From positions 124,001 to 188,000 of the forward strand of contig JBPOJB010000023.1 of NCBI GenBank assembly GCA_052034005.1: a stretch of DNA of 64,000 nucleotides, read 5' to 3'. Positions 16,813-25,966 of this stretch are shown here, piece by piece. The notes below the pieces were generated by a model. It searched no databases. It saw nothing but the letters and a program-made list of their open reading frames with translations, and was not told the DNA's origin. The first letter of the stretch is position 1. Each line of letters opens with the position of its first letter. A program made the position numbers and the translations under genes. The DNA comes from JAAYDI01 sp052034005 (GTDB taxonomy: Bacteria > Planctomycetota > Planctomycetia > Pirellulales > Pirellulaceae).

Positions 16813-18129
16813 ATGCCTGACAGGGAACCGCTACCCGACGCCTGGTCTCTCGAATCCGAGACCGCCGGCGCGTCGTCGCCGGAGTCCCACGCGGCGCAAT
16901 TGGCCCAACAGGCCCGCAATCGTCCGCCCCCGACCACCGGCAACGGACCAGCTCAACCGATCCGCATCGTGGGCATCTGCGGCGCTGGCATCATGGGGAC
17001 CGGCATCGCGATCGCCAACGCGAGCCGAGGGATCCGAGTCAAGCTCTGCGACACCTCGACCAACGCGCTGCACAAGGCACGCGACCTGTTGCGCCGCGCG
17101 GCGCGCGACAGGGCGATCCCCGGAGCGCTGGACGACCACGTCGAACTGTGCCAGGACCACGACAGGCTGGCCGACTGCGACCTGCTGATCGAATCCGTCT
17201 CGGAGAACCGCGAGCTGAAACGAGAGGTTTTCCGGCAGCTTGCGCCGCACCTTCCTGCACATGCGCTGTTCGCGACCAACACATCGACCATCCGCTTGTC
17301 GGACCTGGTCGAATCCGTGCCCGACCCGAGTCGCTTCTGCGGGCTGCACTTTTGTAACCCGGTCACCCAGCGACCGTTGGTGGAAATGGTGCGTGCCCAG
17401 CAGACGAGCGAGGCGACGATCGCCACGCTGGCCGACTACGTCATCCAGCTCGACAAGCTGCCGATCGTGGTCCGCGACAACCCGGGGTTCCTCGTCAATC
17501 GGTTGCTCCTGCCCTACCTGAACGAGGCGCTCCAGATGCTGTGTCAGGGTGTCGAGATCACGCGGATCGACCGCATCGGCCGGGCGTTCGGCATGGAGTG
17601 CGGGCCGTTCGAGATGCTCGACATGATCGGCGTAGATACGGCGACCCAGGCCGGGCGCATGTTATGGGAGGCGTTTCCAGACCGGATCGTGCCGACGCCC
17701 CTCTTGCCGCGACTGGTGAAGCTGGGCCGCTTGGGCCGCAAGACGGGGTGCGGCTTCTACCGCTACCCGAGCCACGACGGTCCGGGCCGGCCCGACCCGG
17801 AACTGGCCCGGATCCTGGCACCCTACGTTCGGCCGGCCGATGCGCCGCGCGACGCGGAGATCGTAGCGCGTCTGATTCTACCCATGCTGTTGGAAGCCAC
17901 ACGGGCGCTCGACGAGGGGGTGGTCCGCGAGCCCCGCGATGTCGACCTGGGGGTGCTTTACGGGCTCGCGTTCCCGCGGGCGCGCGGCGGGCTGCTATAC
18001 TGGGCGGACCAGGTCGGCGCGGCCAAGGTTCTGGAGCTGCTCGGGCCTTTGCAGGGCTTGGGGCATCGCATGCGGCCGACGCCCTTGCTGCAGAGGCTGG
18101 CCGCCGCCGGCGGTCGGTTCTACCGATAG
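16813..18129 (+). CDS. 3-hydroxyacyl-CoA dehydrogenase, 438 aa
   Basis: Stand-alone dehydrogenase resembling the NAD-dependent half of the FadB/FadJ multifunctional proteins; it should oxidise L-3-hydroxyacyl-CoA to 3-ketoacyl-CoA in beta-oxidation. The dinucleotide motif GICGAGIMGTGIAI starts near residue 55. The catalytic histidine region GLHFCNPV and NPGFLVNRLLLPYLNEA are intact. Two 3HCDH C-terminal domains follow (FEMLDMIGVDT..., and GLAFPRARGGLLYW). A hydrophilic, Ala/Pro-rich N-terminal extension of about 50 residues is not normal for the family. No enoyl-CoA hydratase domain is present. Confidence 0.9.
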   Translation: MPDREPLPDAWSLESETAGASSPESHAAQLAQQARNRPPPTTGNGPAQPIRIVGICGAGIMGTGIAIANASRGIRVKLCDTSTNALHKARDLLRRAARDRAIPGALDDHVELCQDHDRLADCDLLIESVSENRELKREVFRQLAPHLPAHALFATNTSTIRLSDLVESVPDPSRFCGLHFCNPVTQRPLVEMVRAQQTSEATIATLADYVIQLDKLPIVVRDNPGFLVNRLLLPYLNEALQMLCQGVEITRIDRIGRAFGMECGPFEMLDMIGVDTATQAGRMLWEAFPDRIVPTPLLPRLVKLGRLGRKTGCGFYRYPSHDGPGRPDPELARILAPYVRPADAPRDAEIVARLILPMLLEATRALDEGVVREPRDVDLGVLYGLAFPRARGGLLYWADQVGAAKVLELLGPLQGLGHRMRPTPLLQRLAAAGGRFYR

Positions 18130-18199
18130 GGACGGGGATGAGCCGCCCGTGTATCGACCGCGCCGCACGGCGGGGCGTCCGTCCCGGGGGGAGGGCTCC

Positions 18200-18772
18200 A
18201 TGACGCGCACGTTCTGGGCGAGGCTGGTCGCGCGGACGTTATTCCTGCCGACGCTGGGCTGGAACTGCCTGCTCGGCCGCGTCCTCCGCGTCCGGCACTG
18301 GTGGGACCAGATTGACGATTTCGTGTGGATGGGCGCGATGCCCTGGGCGCGCGACGTCCCGGCCCTGCAGCGTTTGGGCGTGGGCGCGGTCGTCAACACC
18401 TGTGAGGAGTACGCCGGGCCCGTGGCGGCCTACGGCGACGCGGGCATCGAGCAGTTGCGGATTCCCACGATCGACTTCACCTCCCCCGCGTTGGAAGACG
18501 TGGTGCGCGCCGTGACGTTCATGCAGCAGCAAATCCGCCTGGGCCGGCGCGTCTACGTACACTGCAAAGCCGGCCGGGCCCGCAGCGGAACGGTCGTCTT
18601 GTGCTGGCTGATCGCCGCCAGGGGCCTCACTCCGGAACAGGCACAAGACCAGATCCTGCAGCGACGTCCGCACGCCTATCGGTTCCTGGCCCGCCGCACG
18701 GTCGTGCGCCAGTACTGGGAGATGCAGCACGGCGGTCGACCAGGTCATGGTCGCGCCACCCGGCCGCGCTGA
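18200..18772 (+). CDS. PTPMT1-like dual-specificity phosphatase, 190 aa
   Basis: Cysteine phosphatase with the signature HCKAGRARSG (catalytic Cys122, phosphate-binding Arg128). The upstream pattern WWDQIDDFVWMGAMP, the segment VVNTCEEYAG and IEQLRIPTIDFTSP closely follow the eukaryotic mitochondrial phosphatidylglycerophosphate phosphatase PTPMT1 (NEEY loop plus the early Trp/Asp general-acid region). A role in cardiolipin synthesis, dephosphorylating phosphatidylglycerophosphate at the membrane, is therefore plausible but unproven. An N-terminal hydrophobic segment (ARTLFLPTLGWNCLLG) may anchor it. The ATG at 18200 follows GGAGGG. Its end overlaps that of convergent sufS by 28 bases. Confidence 0.87.
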   Translation: MTRTFWARLVARTLFLPTLGWNCLLGRVLRVRHWWDQIDDFVWMGAMPWARDVPALQRLGVGAVVNTCEEYAGPVAAYGDAGIEQLRIPTIDFTSPALEDVVRAVTFMQQQIRLGRRVYVHCKAGRARSGTVVLCWLIAARGLTPEQAQDQILQRRPHAYRFLARRTVVRQYWEMQHGGRPGHGRATRPR

Positions 18773-20010
18773 AAGATCCGCTGGACATGCTCCAGCGCCA
18801 CACCCAGCTGATCGATCTCTTCGAGCGTGTTGTAGAAGTAGAAGCTGGCACGGCTGCTCGCGGCCACTCCGAGTCGCTTGTGAAGCGGCATCGTGCAATG
18901 GTGCCCGGCCCGGATCGCGATCCCGTGCTGATCCATCACCTGGGCCACATCGTGGGCGTGGATGCCGCGCACGACGAAGCTGACGATCCCCGCCTTCTGG
19001 TGCACTGCAGGGCCCAGCAACCGCACACCGTCGATCGCCCCCAGGACCTCGTGAGCGCGCCGCGTCAGGATCGACTCGTAGCGCTCGATGTTGTCCATGC
19101 CTACCTGGTCCAGGTACTTGATGGCCGCCGCCAGTCCCAAGGCGGGCACAATGGGCGGTGTTCCCGCTTCAAACTTGGCGGGCAACTCAGCCGGCTCGAA
19201 CCCGTCGAGCGTCACGCGTCGGATCATGCTGCCGCCGCCCAGGAAGGGCGGCATGGCATCGAGCAGCGTCTCCCGCCCGTAAAGCACTCCGACACCGGAG
19301 GGCCCAAGCATTTTGTGACCGCTCAGCGCGACGAAGTCGGCGCCGAGCGCCTGCACGTCCGTGACCGAGTGCGGCACGCTCTGAGCGGCGTCGATCAGGG
19401 CCAGTGCGCCGGCCGCGTGGGCCCGCGCCACGATCTCCGACACCGGGTTGATCGTCCCAAGCACATTCGAGACCGCCGTGAACGCCACTAGCCGCGTGCG
19501 CGGTCCGAGCAGCCGATCGAGCGCGTCCAGGACCAGCAGTCCATCGTCGGTGATGGGGAGGAAGCGCAGCGTGCACCCCTTCCGCTCGGCCAGTTGTTGC
19601 CACGGCACGATGTTGGAATGGTGATCCATCTCGGTCAGGATGATCTCGTCGCCCGGGCCGACATGCTGATCGCCCCAACTGCGGGCCACCAGATTGATCG
19701 CCGCCGTGGCGCCGGTCGTGAATACCACCTCATGCCGCTCGCGCGCATGAATGAACCGCTGGACCGACGCGCGCGCATCCTCGTACATGTCGGTACTCTG
19801 CTCGCTGAGCCAGTGGATGCCGCGATGCACGTTGGCGTAGTGTTGCTCGTACGCCTCGACGAGCGCCGCGATCACTTGCCGCGGGCGTTGGGCCGTGGCG
19901 GCGTTGTCGAGATACACCAGCCGCTTGTCGCCGTGGACCACGGTCGCCAGGATGGGGAAGTCTGCGCGGAGCCGCGCCGGATCCAGGGGAAGCATGTCGC
20001 AGGTGGCCAC
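18745..20010 (-). CDS. sufS: Cysteine desulfurase SufS type
   Basis: PLP-dependent enzyme releasing sulfur from cysteine for Fe-S cluster assembly. Motifs: YLDNAATAQRPRQV near the N-terminus, the PLP-contact segment TGATAAINLVARSWG, TEMDHHSNIVPWQ, the Schiff-base lysine in FVALSGHKMLGPSGVGVLYG, and the catalytic cysteine region IRAGHHCTMPLHKRLG. The latter (RAGHHC) marks the SufS class. GTG at 20010 is chosen as start: it overlaps the sufU stop by one base and has GGAGG ten bases upstream; an ATG at 19995 is the alternative. It is directly coupled to sufU, its usual partner. Confidence 0.94.
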   Translation of the reverse strand: MATCDMLPLDPARLRADFPILATVVHGDKRLVYLDNAATAQRPRQVIAALVEAYEQHYANVHRGIHWLSEQSTDMYEDARASVQRFIHARERHEVVFTTGATAAINLVARSWGDQHVGPGDEIILTEMDHHSNIVPWQQLAERKGCTLRFLPITDDGLLVLDALDRLLGPRTRLVAFTAVSNVLGTINPVSEIVARAHAAGALALIDAAQSVPHSVTDVQALGADFVALSGHKMLGPSGVGVLYGRETLLDAMPPFLGGGSMIRRVTLDGFEPAELPAKFEAGTPPIVPALGLAAAIKYLDQVGMDNIERYESILTRRAHEVLGAIDGVRLLGPAVHQKAGIVSFVVRGIHAHDVAQVMDQHGIAIRAGHHCTMPLHKRLGVAASSRASFYFYNTLEEIDQLGVALEHVQRIFQRGRVARP

Positions 20011-20480
20011 TAGGCGCGATCCTCCGGTAGTGTCGGCAGCGCGGCGGGCGCCGAACCGGGTGCGCTTTGCGCGCCGGCCGGCTGATCCGAGGATCCGACG
20101 GGCGAATGGACCGCCGCCTGCACGACGCGCCAGGATAAGAGACAGCACTTCTGGCGGTTCGGCGTGAGCCGGGCCCCGAACAGCGCCAACATGTCCTGTG
20201 CGCTGAACTGCTTGAGTTCGTCGACCGTCAGCCCCTCGATCCGCTCCATCAACATCGAGGCCGACGCCTGACTGATGCAGCAGCCGTCGCCGTCAAACCA
20301 GGCGGACCGGATGCGGCGCTGGTCGTCGAGCTGCAGCTCGACACGGATCACGTCGCCGCACAGCGGGTTGTCGTCTTCGTGCGCGTGCGTGGCCGCCGGG
20401 CAGTGCCCGCGATGGTAGGGATCCTCGTAATGATCGAGAATGTGCTCCTGGTACAATTCTTGTTCGTTGTCAGCTGGCAT
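20010..20480 (-). CDS. sufU: Iron-sulfur cluster assembly protein SufU
   Basis: Sulfurtransferase/zinc protein that accepts sulfane sulfur from SufS. The three conserved cysteines lie in NPLCGDVIRV, DGDGCCISQASASM and NRQKCCLLSW, matching SufU rather than classical IscU (SufU-type insertion and R-x-K-C-x-x-L-x-W end). The start is the ATG at 20480 (MPADNEQELYQEHILDHY), where the SufU fold begins; frame-open sequence upstream is Arg/Gly-rich and not coding-like. A C-terminal Pro/Ala/Ser-rich extension of about 25 residues is unusual. The pair sufU-sufS is the minimal sulfur-transfer module; no sufBCD is in this window. Confidence 0.92.
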   Translation of the reverse strand: MPADNEQELYQEHILDHYEDPYHRGHCPAATHAHEDDNPLCGDVIRVELQLDDQRRIRSAWFDGDGCCISQASASMLMERIEGLTVDELKQFSAQDMLALFGARLTPNRQKCCLLSWRVVQAAVHSPVGSSDQPAGAQSAPGSAPAALPTLPEDRA

Positions 20481-20605
20481 GGTTGAGCGTCGTTGGGAGT
20501 GGCTGGCAGCCTGGCCGAACGCCGAGCGGATCGCCACTCGACTTGCTGTAAGTGTATGACCGGTGTGGCGGGCCGACAACCGGTCCGACCCCGCCCGCCG
20601 CCTCG

Positions 20606-21556
20606 TCAGCGTTCGCGCCATAGCATGGCGTCCGCGATCCCCAGCTGCTGTTGAACGGGACGGATCGCCGCGTGGAACCGCTGGGCGTCCGTCGGATAGC
20701 CGGCCGTGGGCCGCAGGCCGGGGACCCGCGCCAACCAGAACTCGTTGAAGGCTCGCATGGCCAGCTCGCGCACGTACTTCGCGGTCATCGACGCCAAGGC
20801 GGCCGGTACGAACCGTTCGCCCCGGGCGGTGAACCGCGCCTCCACACGCCGCCCCGCCGAGTCCCACCGGTAGGCGCTCGCCGCGCGCGACTCCTCGCAC
20901 ACCTCCACCCACGGCGCGGCAAACACATGCTGCAACAACGCGCCGTAGCGGTTCCGGCCCCCGTGCTTGTCACATTGCACCAGGATCGCCTGGTCCTCCA
21001 GCCCCGCCAGCAGGTCCCGGACCAGCTCCAGCGTCCAGAGCGAGAGGGCCGTCCCCTTGCTGTGACATTCGGCGACCCGCGCGTTGAACTCGGCCGGGAA
21101 GACCACACGCGCGCGCAGGCCGACCAGCTGCCCACCCGCCGCGCCCAGCGCCGCGGCCAGCCGCGCGCGGGCCGCGGCAATCGCGCCGGCCGGGGCGTCG
21201 ACCGGCAAGTCGGCATCGTAGGCCGCGTGCCACGGCAGGTCGGCCAGCGCCGCCAGGTGCTGTGGATCCAGCCAACCCAACAGGGCGCGCCAGCTCGCAC
21301 CGCAACTGGCCGGCGCGTCGCTGCACCCCAGCGCCGCGAGAACGCCGCGTTCGATCGATGCCAGTCGACCGCCCGGCGTATAGAGCCGCTTGGAATCGCC
21401 AATCAGCCCGTCCGCGCCGGCACGCAGCGCGGCGAGCTGGTCGAGCAGCGCGTCCAGCGGCCGGTCGCCCCCGACGCGCCAGACCGTCGCCGCCACGACC
21501 AGCGGGCCCAGGTTCGGACCGTATCCGGCTTCATCGGTCCCGATCACGCACGCCAT
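20606..21556 (-). CDS. Divergent RNase HII-like protein, 316 aa
   Basis: The N-terminus VIGTDEAGYGPNLGPLVVAA reproduces the RNase HII signature (GxDExGxGPxxGP), including the paired acidic residues Asp-Glu. IGDSKRLY matches the DSKKL element, and SMTAKYVRELAMRAFNEFW resembles the ASIxAKxxRD helix. However, the usual third-acid strand is replaced by LVQCDKHGGRNRYG, and about 90 extra residues are inserted, making it longer than the roughly 200-residue enzymes. It may cleave RNA-DNA hybrids or be a specialised relative. It sits 25 bases downstream of the Asp-box/CBM9 gene on the same strand. Confidence 0.75.
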   Translation of the reverse strand: MACVIGTDEAGYGPNLGPLVVAATVWRVGGDRPLDALLDQLAALRAGADGLIGDSKRLYTPGGRLASIERGVLAALGCSDAPASCGASWRALLGWLDPQHLAALADLPWHAAYDADLPVDAPAGAIAAARARLAAALGAAGGQLVGLRARVVFPAEFNARVAECHSKGTALSLWTLELVRDLLAGLEDQAILVQCDKHGGRNRYGALLQHVFAAPWVEVCEESRAASAYRWDSAGRRVEARFTARGERFVPAALASMTAKYVRELAMRAFNEFWLARVPGLRPTAGYPTDAQRFHAAIRPVQQQLGIADAMLWRER

Positions 21557-21581
21557 GGGCCGTCGCCTGCCGAGCGGATGA

Positions 21582-24500
21582 CTATTCGAACACCATCAGC
21601 GCGAACCCCTCGCCACGCGGTATCACGGACGCGGGCTTCGTGAAAGACTGAATGCCCACTCGCGGCACGATCCGCTGAGCTCCCACCGCCCAGACGTCGC
21701 GCCGCTGCGGCGGCGCGTCGACCAGCTCCACCAGCGGGATCGCCGCCTCCACCACCCACTGCTCCGCGTCCGCATCGCAAGCCACGTACCAGACAGGGTC
21801 CCAGTGCGTGTCGCCGACACACGCCTCGCCGGTCCAGCCGCGATAGTCGAAGGTCAGGCGATAGTAGGTCGTGTAGTCGCGATCCAGGTCGATCAGCAGG
21901 TCGATGCGGTCCCGGTCATCCAGGGGCGGGTCGCGCGGCCGCGGGCCGGACGACGTCGGATACTGCGCGCCGGGCGCCTTGCGGCAACTGGCCGCCAGGT
22001 AGAAGAACTCGTCGTCATAGGCGAGCATCATGGTGGCGGGCCAGGTCGCATCGTCATGCTGATCGCTCGACAACTCCAGCCGCTCCGCCCGCTCCCACAT
22101 GGCATCCTCCAGACGCCCGTCCAGCTCCGGCGGCGATACGGCCCGCACGCACCGGTAGACCGGCTTGGGCGACGGGCCCCGCCCATGGGCAAACCACAAC
22201 TCGGCCTGCGCGCAACGGCCCCAATCGGTCGCGGCCGAACCGGCGCCCAGGCGGTGGTAGAACCGCTCCGCGTCGCGCGGCAGCCCTTTGGTCCGATACG
22301 CCGCCGCCGTCGGGAACTGCAGCGAGGGCTCGGCAAACAGCGCCGGCCGCCCGCGCTGCACCCAGGTCGCGAACTCCACCGCGCGCGCCGCGCGGTCCAC
22401 CGCCATCGACGCGGGACCCGGGACTGCCTGCGCGTTGAACGGCACGAACCCGGCGCCCTCCGCGCCGGCCAACACCGGCCCCGGGACCGGCTGCAACAAG
22501 CCCGCCGGCTGCACGCCGCCGCTCGGCGATGCACGCGGGGGCTCTCCCACCGCGATCTGTGTGGTGGCCTGCGTCTGCCGGCGCAACTGCCAACCTATCT
22601 CGCCACTGGCATAGTGCTGGATCAGCCAGGTCAGGGCGGTGTCGGACAGGGCATGGTCGGGATACCGCGACACGAGCTGCTCGAGCGATTGGGCCGCCAA
22701 CTCCACCTGTCCGGCCGCCAGGTACCGCTGCGCCAACTGGTAGAGCAACTGGCCCGCGCTGGCGGCGCTGAGCGACTTGGTCAGGTCCTGGACCTGCGCC
22801 AGCCAACCGGCCGGCTGTGCCGCGGGGCCGGTCGTGGCGAGGAAGATCTGCTCGATATTGCGGCGCTTCTGGGCCGCCCGCGTCAAGGCCTCCAGGTCCT
22901 GGAGCCCGCCCGCGCTGAGCGCGCGCCGCGCATCGCCGCCCGCCGGCGTGTAAATCCCGCTGAAAATGTCCCGCCGCCCCGCCGCCTGCGGCAACCGGTC
23001 CACCAGCAGGCGGAACCCTACGGTCGTCGGCAGCGGCTGATAGTTCAGCCGCACCAGCCCGTATCCTTCCTGAGCCTGGTCGGCCAGCGAGCAGCCCACG
23101 CGCGGGATGAGCTGCGTCGTGGTCAACGTCACCGTCGGCTGGTCATCCTCCGCCACCGTGCTGAACACCTTCTTGACGGACCAGGGCTGCAGGCCGGCGA
23201 TCGACAGCTGGTCCGGGTACGCGCCGCTGTCAGCCGCGCTGCGCGCCGCCGACAGGACGATCTGGTTGACAATGTGCGACAATGGATTGTCACCTCGAGG
23301 GCTGGCCGCCTCGGTGACAATCACATCCGGACGCCACTGGCGGATCCGCCGCACCACGAGTTCCTCGAGCCGCTGGATCGAGTGCCCCGCCTGCCACTGA
23401 TCCCACAGGCCGATCAACTTGTCGGGACCGAGTTGGAGCCCTTCTTGGCGCAGCGGGAACTGCCAGGCGTGATCGACGGCACAGCCGCCCACCGCGGAGA
23501 TCGCGCCGCGCGACGCGTCCTCGGCCGACGCGTCGACACGCGGCGGGCACTCCAGGTCCCGGCGGTTCAGGATCTCCACAGCGCTCAGATACCCTTCCTG
23601 CCCGGACGCCCAGGCGAACAGCTCCATCGGGATCCGGCTCGCCTCGCTGTAGATCCCCAGCAGTGCGGCACGTTCGCCGCCGCTCCGCAACGGCCGCCAA
23701 GACGCGCCGCCGTCGCGCGTGCCCAGGATCGTCCCCAACGCGCCCACCGCCCAGCCTCGCTGCGCGTCCACAAACGTCATGGCGCGGAGCGGCAGGTGCT
23801 GGCCCGTGCGCTGCAACTCCCAGGTGCGTCCGCCATCGCCCGAATGGAACACGCCGCTGCCCGGCGCGCCCGCCACCCAGAGATGGTCGCCCCATGCCGC
23901 CAGCGCCCGGAAATCGAACAGCGCCTCCACGCCCTCCGGCAACGCGCCCGGTGGCACCCGCCACGTGACACCACCGTCCGCCGTGCCCAGCACCAGGCCG
24001 CCGTCACCGACCAGCCAGCCATGCACGTCGTCCAACATCCGAACCGCACGCAACGGGCGACCTTGCAGACCCTCGACCGGCACCGCGGCCAGATCGGGCA
24101 CACCGACCCGGGCCAGCTGGGCGTTGAGCCCGACCACCAGCCCGCGCTCGAAATCCCGGAAATCCGCCCCCGTCCAACGGCCGGGCACCGCGGCGGGCAA
24201 CGTCGACCAACTCAGGCCCCCGTCCTCCGTGCAGAAAAGGCCCGCCGGATATAAGGCCGACGACTGGCCGACCGCCCAGCCTCGCTTGAGTGTCAGGAAC
24301 TGCACATGCTTGAGCGCCGGCAACGTCAGGCCCGGGACCAGCGACCAGGTGCGGCCACCGTCCTGGGTCCGTAACACCACGCAACTGGTCTGATGCGTGT
24401 ACGGGTGGACCCGCCCGCCAACAACCCAGCCCACCTGAGAATCAAGAAAATGCACCGACTCCAGCCGGCAGGTCTCCGGCACGCGCTGCAACTGCCACTG

Positions 24501-24719
24501 ACGACCTCCATCCTCCGTGTGCAGGATCACGCCCCGGTCGCCGACTGCCCACCCCTGGTCGGAATCGACGAACCAGACGTCCGTCAACTCCGCATCCCGA
24601 AGCATCTCCGGCAGAACACACGGCCGCTCGGCCTGGCCCGCCCACAACCCGGCGAGCCCGGCGGAGAACACCATCAGTGCTAGCACGCACACGGCGCCAC
24701 GTCGTCCGTGACTTCGCAT
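21582..24719 (-). CDS. Exported Asp-box/Ycf48-like propeller protein with C-terminal CBM9-like domain, 1045 aa
   Basis: Signal peptide (GAVCVLALMVFSAGLAG), then about 330 residues with six Asp-box type motifs (HTEDGGRQW, RTQDGGRTW, CTEDGGLSW, GTADGGVTW, HSGDGGRTW, GTRDGGASW), indicating a beta-propeller of the sialidase/Ycf48 kind. The middle segment contains RRIRQWRPDVIVTEAASP and NPLSHIVNQIVL, weakly recalling PIG-L/LmbE deacetylases. The last 200 residues (PPELDGRLEDAMWERAERLEL onward, DLLIDLDRDYTTYYRLTFD) look like a CBM9/DOMON-type sugar or haem-binding sandwich. Start at ATG 24719 is favoured by AGGAGG nine bases upstream. Function unknown; probably envelope or carbohydrate related. Confidence 0.8.
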   Translation of the reverse strand: MRSHGRRGAVCVLALMVFSAGLAGLWAGQAERPCVLPEMLRDAELTDVWFVDSDQGWAVGDRGVILHTEDGGRQWQLQRVPETCRLESVHFLDSQVGWVVGGRVHPYTHQTSCVVLRTQDGGRTWSLVPGLTLPALKHVQFLTLKRGWAVGQSSALYPAGLFCTEDGGLSWSTLPAAVPGRWTGADFRDFERGLVVGLNAQLARVGVPDLAAVPVEGLQGRPLRAVRMLDDVHGWLVGDGGLVLGTADGGVTWRVPPGALPEGVEALFDFRALAAWGDHLWVAGAPGSGVFHSGDGGRTWELQRTGQHLPLRAMTFVDAQRGWAVGALGTILGTRDGGASWRPLRSGGERAALLGIYSEASRIPMELFAWASGQEGYLSAVEILNRRDLECPPRVDASAEDASRGAISAVGGCAVDHAWQFPLRQEGLQLGPDKLIGLWDQWQAGHSIQRLEELVVRRIRQWRPDVIVTEAASPRGDNPLSHIVNQIVLSAARSAADSGAYPDQLSIAGLQPWSVKKVFSTVAEDDQPTVTLTTTQLIPRVGCSLADQAQEGYGLVRLNYQPLPTTVGFRLLVDRLPQAAGRRDIFSGIYTPAGGDARRALSAGGLQDLEALTRAAQKRRNIEQIFLATTGPAAQPAGWLAQVQDLTKSLSAASAGQLLYQLAQRYLAAGQVELAAQSLEQLVSRYPDHALSDTALTWLIQHYASGEIGWQLRRQTQATTQIAVGEPPRASPSGGVQPAGLLQPVPGPVLAGAEGAGFVPFNAQAVPGPASMAVDRAARAVEFATWVQRGRPALFAEPSLQFPTAAAYRTKGLPRDAERFYHRLGAGSAATDWGRCAQAELWFAHGRGPSPKPVYRCVRAVSPPELDGRLEDAMWERAERLELSSDQHDDATWPATMMLAYDDEFFYLAASCRKAPGAQYPTSSGPRPRDPPLDDRDRIDLLIDLDRDYTTYYRLTFDYRGWTGEACVGDTHWDPVWYVACDADAEQWVVEAAIPLVELVDAPPQRRDVWAVGAQRIVPRVGIQSFTKPASVIPRGEGFALMVFE

Positions 24720-24976
24720 CACCAAGCCCTCCTGGAAGCGGCTCACGCCAATCAGCTGGCCTGATTGTAGCGCATCGGCGCCCGGGGACCAAGATCAAGC
24801 GGGTCGATCGTCGCATCGTCGCGTCGTCGCGGGGGTGTCGGGAACTGCTGTTGCCGCGCGCGCCGGTCTGGCCTAGACTCCCGCGACCCTTAGGGGCGGT
24901 GCCGACGAACCCTACACTCTGACCGCTGCCCGGCCGAACCCGAGGGGAGGGTACCCGGATAAGGAGAGGGACCAGC

Positions 24977-25966
24977 GTGGACGTGTCGATTGTCATTCCG
25001 GTGTACAACGAGCGGGAAAACATCCCCTTGCTGTACCAGCAGTTGGACCGCGTGATGGCCGACCTGGGGCGCAGCGCCGAGGTCCTGGTGGTGGACGACG
25101 GTTCGACCGACGGCAGTTACGAGCAGCTGGCCGACCTGGCCCGGGCCGACCACCGGTTCAAAGTCGTGCGGTTCCGCCGCAATTTCGGGCAGACGGCGGC
25201 CATGCAGGCGGGCATCCAGTTCGCCTCGGGCAACGTGATCGTCACGATGGATGGCGACCTGCAGAACGACCCGCGCGACATCCGCATGATGCTCGAGAAG
25301 CTCGACGAAGGCTACGACCTGGTCCACGGCTGGCGGAAGGACCGGCAGGATGCGTGGCTCAACCGCCGCGTACCGTCCCGGATCGCCAACTGGCTGATCG
25401 CGCGCGTCACCCGGTTCCCGGTCCACGATCTGGGCTGCACGCTCAAGGCCATCCGGCGCGACATCGCCCGCGAACTGGAACTCTACGGCGAGATGCATCG
25501 CTTCATCCCGATCCTCGCCCACGCGCGCGGCGCGCGGTGCGCCGAAGTCGTCACACGGCACCACGCGCGGCAACATGGGCGGACGAAATACGGCATCGCG
25601 CGCACCCTGCGCGTCATCCTCGACTTGATGACCGTCAAGTATCTCCTGACCTACTCGGCCAGCCCCATGAAGCTGTTCGGCACGGTCGGGTTGTGCTGCG
25701 CCTCGCTGTCGGGCCTGGCCCTGCTGGGCACGCTCGGGATGAAACTGTTCAGCCACACGGACATGACGGGCAACCCGCTGCTGCTGCTGACTGCCTTCGC
25801 CATGCTGGCGGCCATCGAGTTCTTCAGCCTCGGGCTGCTGGGCGAAGTGAACGCCCGCATCTACTTCGGCAGCCAGCAGAAGCAGCACTACGCGGTCCGC
25901 GAACTGCTCAACGTCGAACCTTCGGCAGACAACCCGCGCTTCTCCCGCCCGCGCGCAGCCGCGTGA
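24977..25966 (+). CDS. Family 2 glycosyltransferase, DPM1/GtrB type, with two C-terminal membrane helices, 329 aa
   Basis: Likely transfers a sugar from a nucleotide donor to undecaprenyl phosphate at the inner face of the cytoplasmic membrane. GT-A fold motifs: VSIVIPVYNERENIPLLY, VVDDGSTDGS, FRRNFGQTAAMQAG, and the metal-binding DGDLQNDP. LGCTLKAIRRDI and the QHGRTKYG loop are typical of GtrB/DPMS relatives. Hydrophobic helices at about 234-258 and 272-298 anchor it. GTG at 24977 is taken as start, with AAGGAGAGGG about seven bases before. It is isolated from other polysaccharide genes by 230 and 213 bases. Confidence 0.92.
   Translation: MDVSIVIPVYNERENIPLLYQQLDRVMADLGRSAEVLVVDDGSTDGSYEQLADLARADHRFKVVRFRRNFGQTAAMQAGIQFASGNVIVTMDGDLQNDPRDIRMMLEKLDEGYDLVHGWRKDRQDAWLNRRVPSRIANWLIARVTRFPVHDLGCTLKAIRRDIARELELYGEMHRFIPILAHARGARCAEVVTRHHARQHGRTKYGIARTLRVILDLMTVKYLLTYSASPMKLFGTVGLCCASLSGLALLGTLGMKLFSHTDMTGNPLLLLTAFAMLAAIEFFSLGLLGEVNARIYFGSQQKQHYAVRELLNVEPSADNPRFSRPRAAA

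Noticed and set aside
21804..24254. Long open frame antisense to the Asp-box/CBM9 protein
   Set aside because: Same compositional artefact; the minus strand carries a signal peptide, Asp-box motifs and a strong ribosome site.
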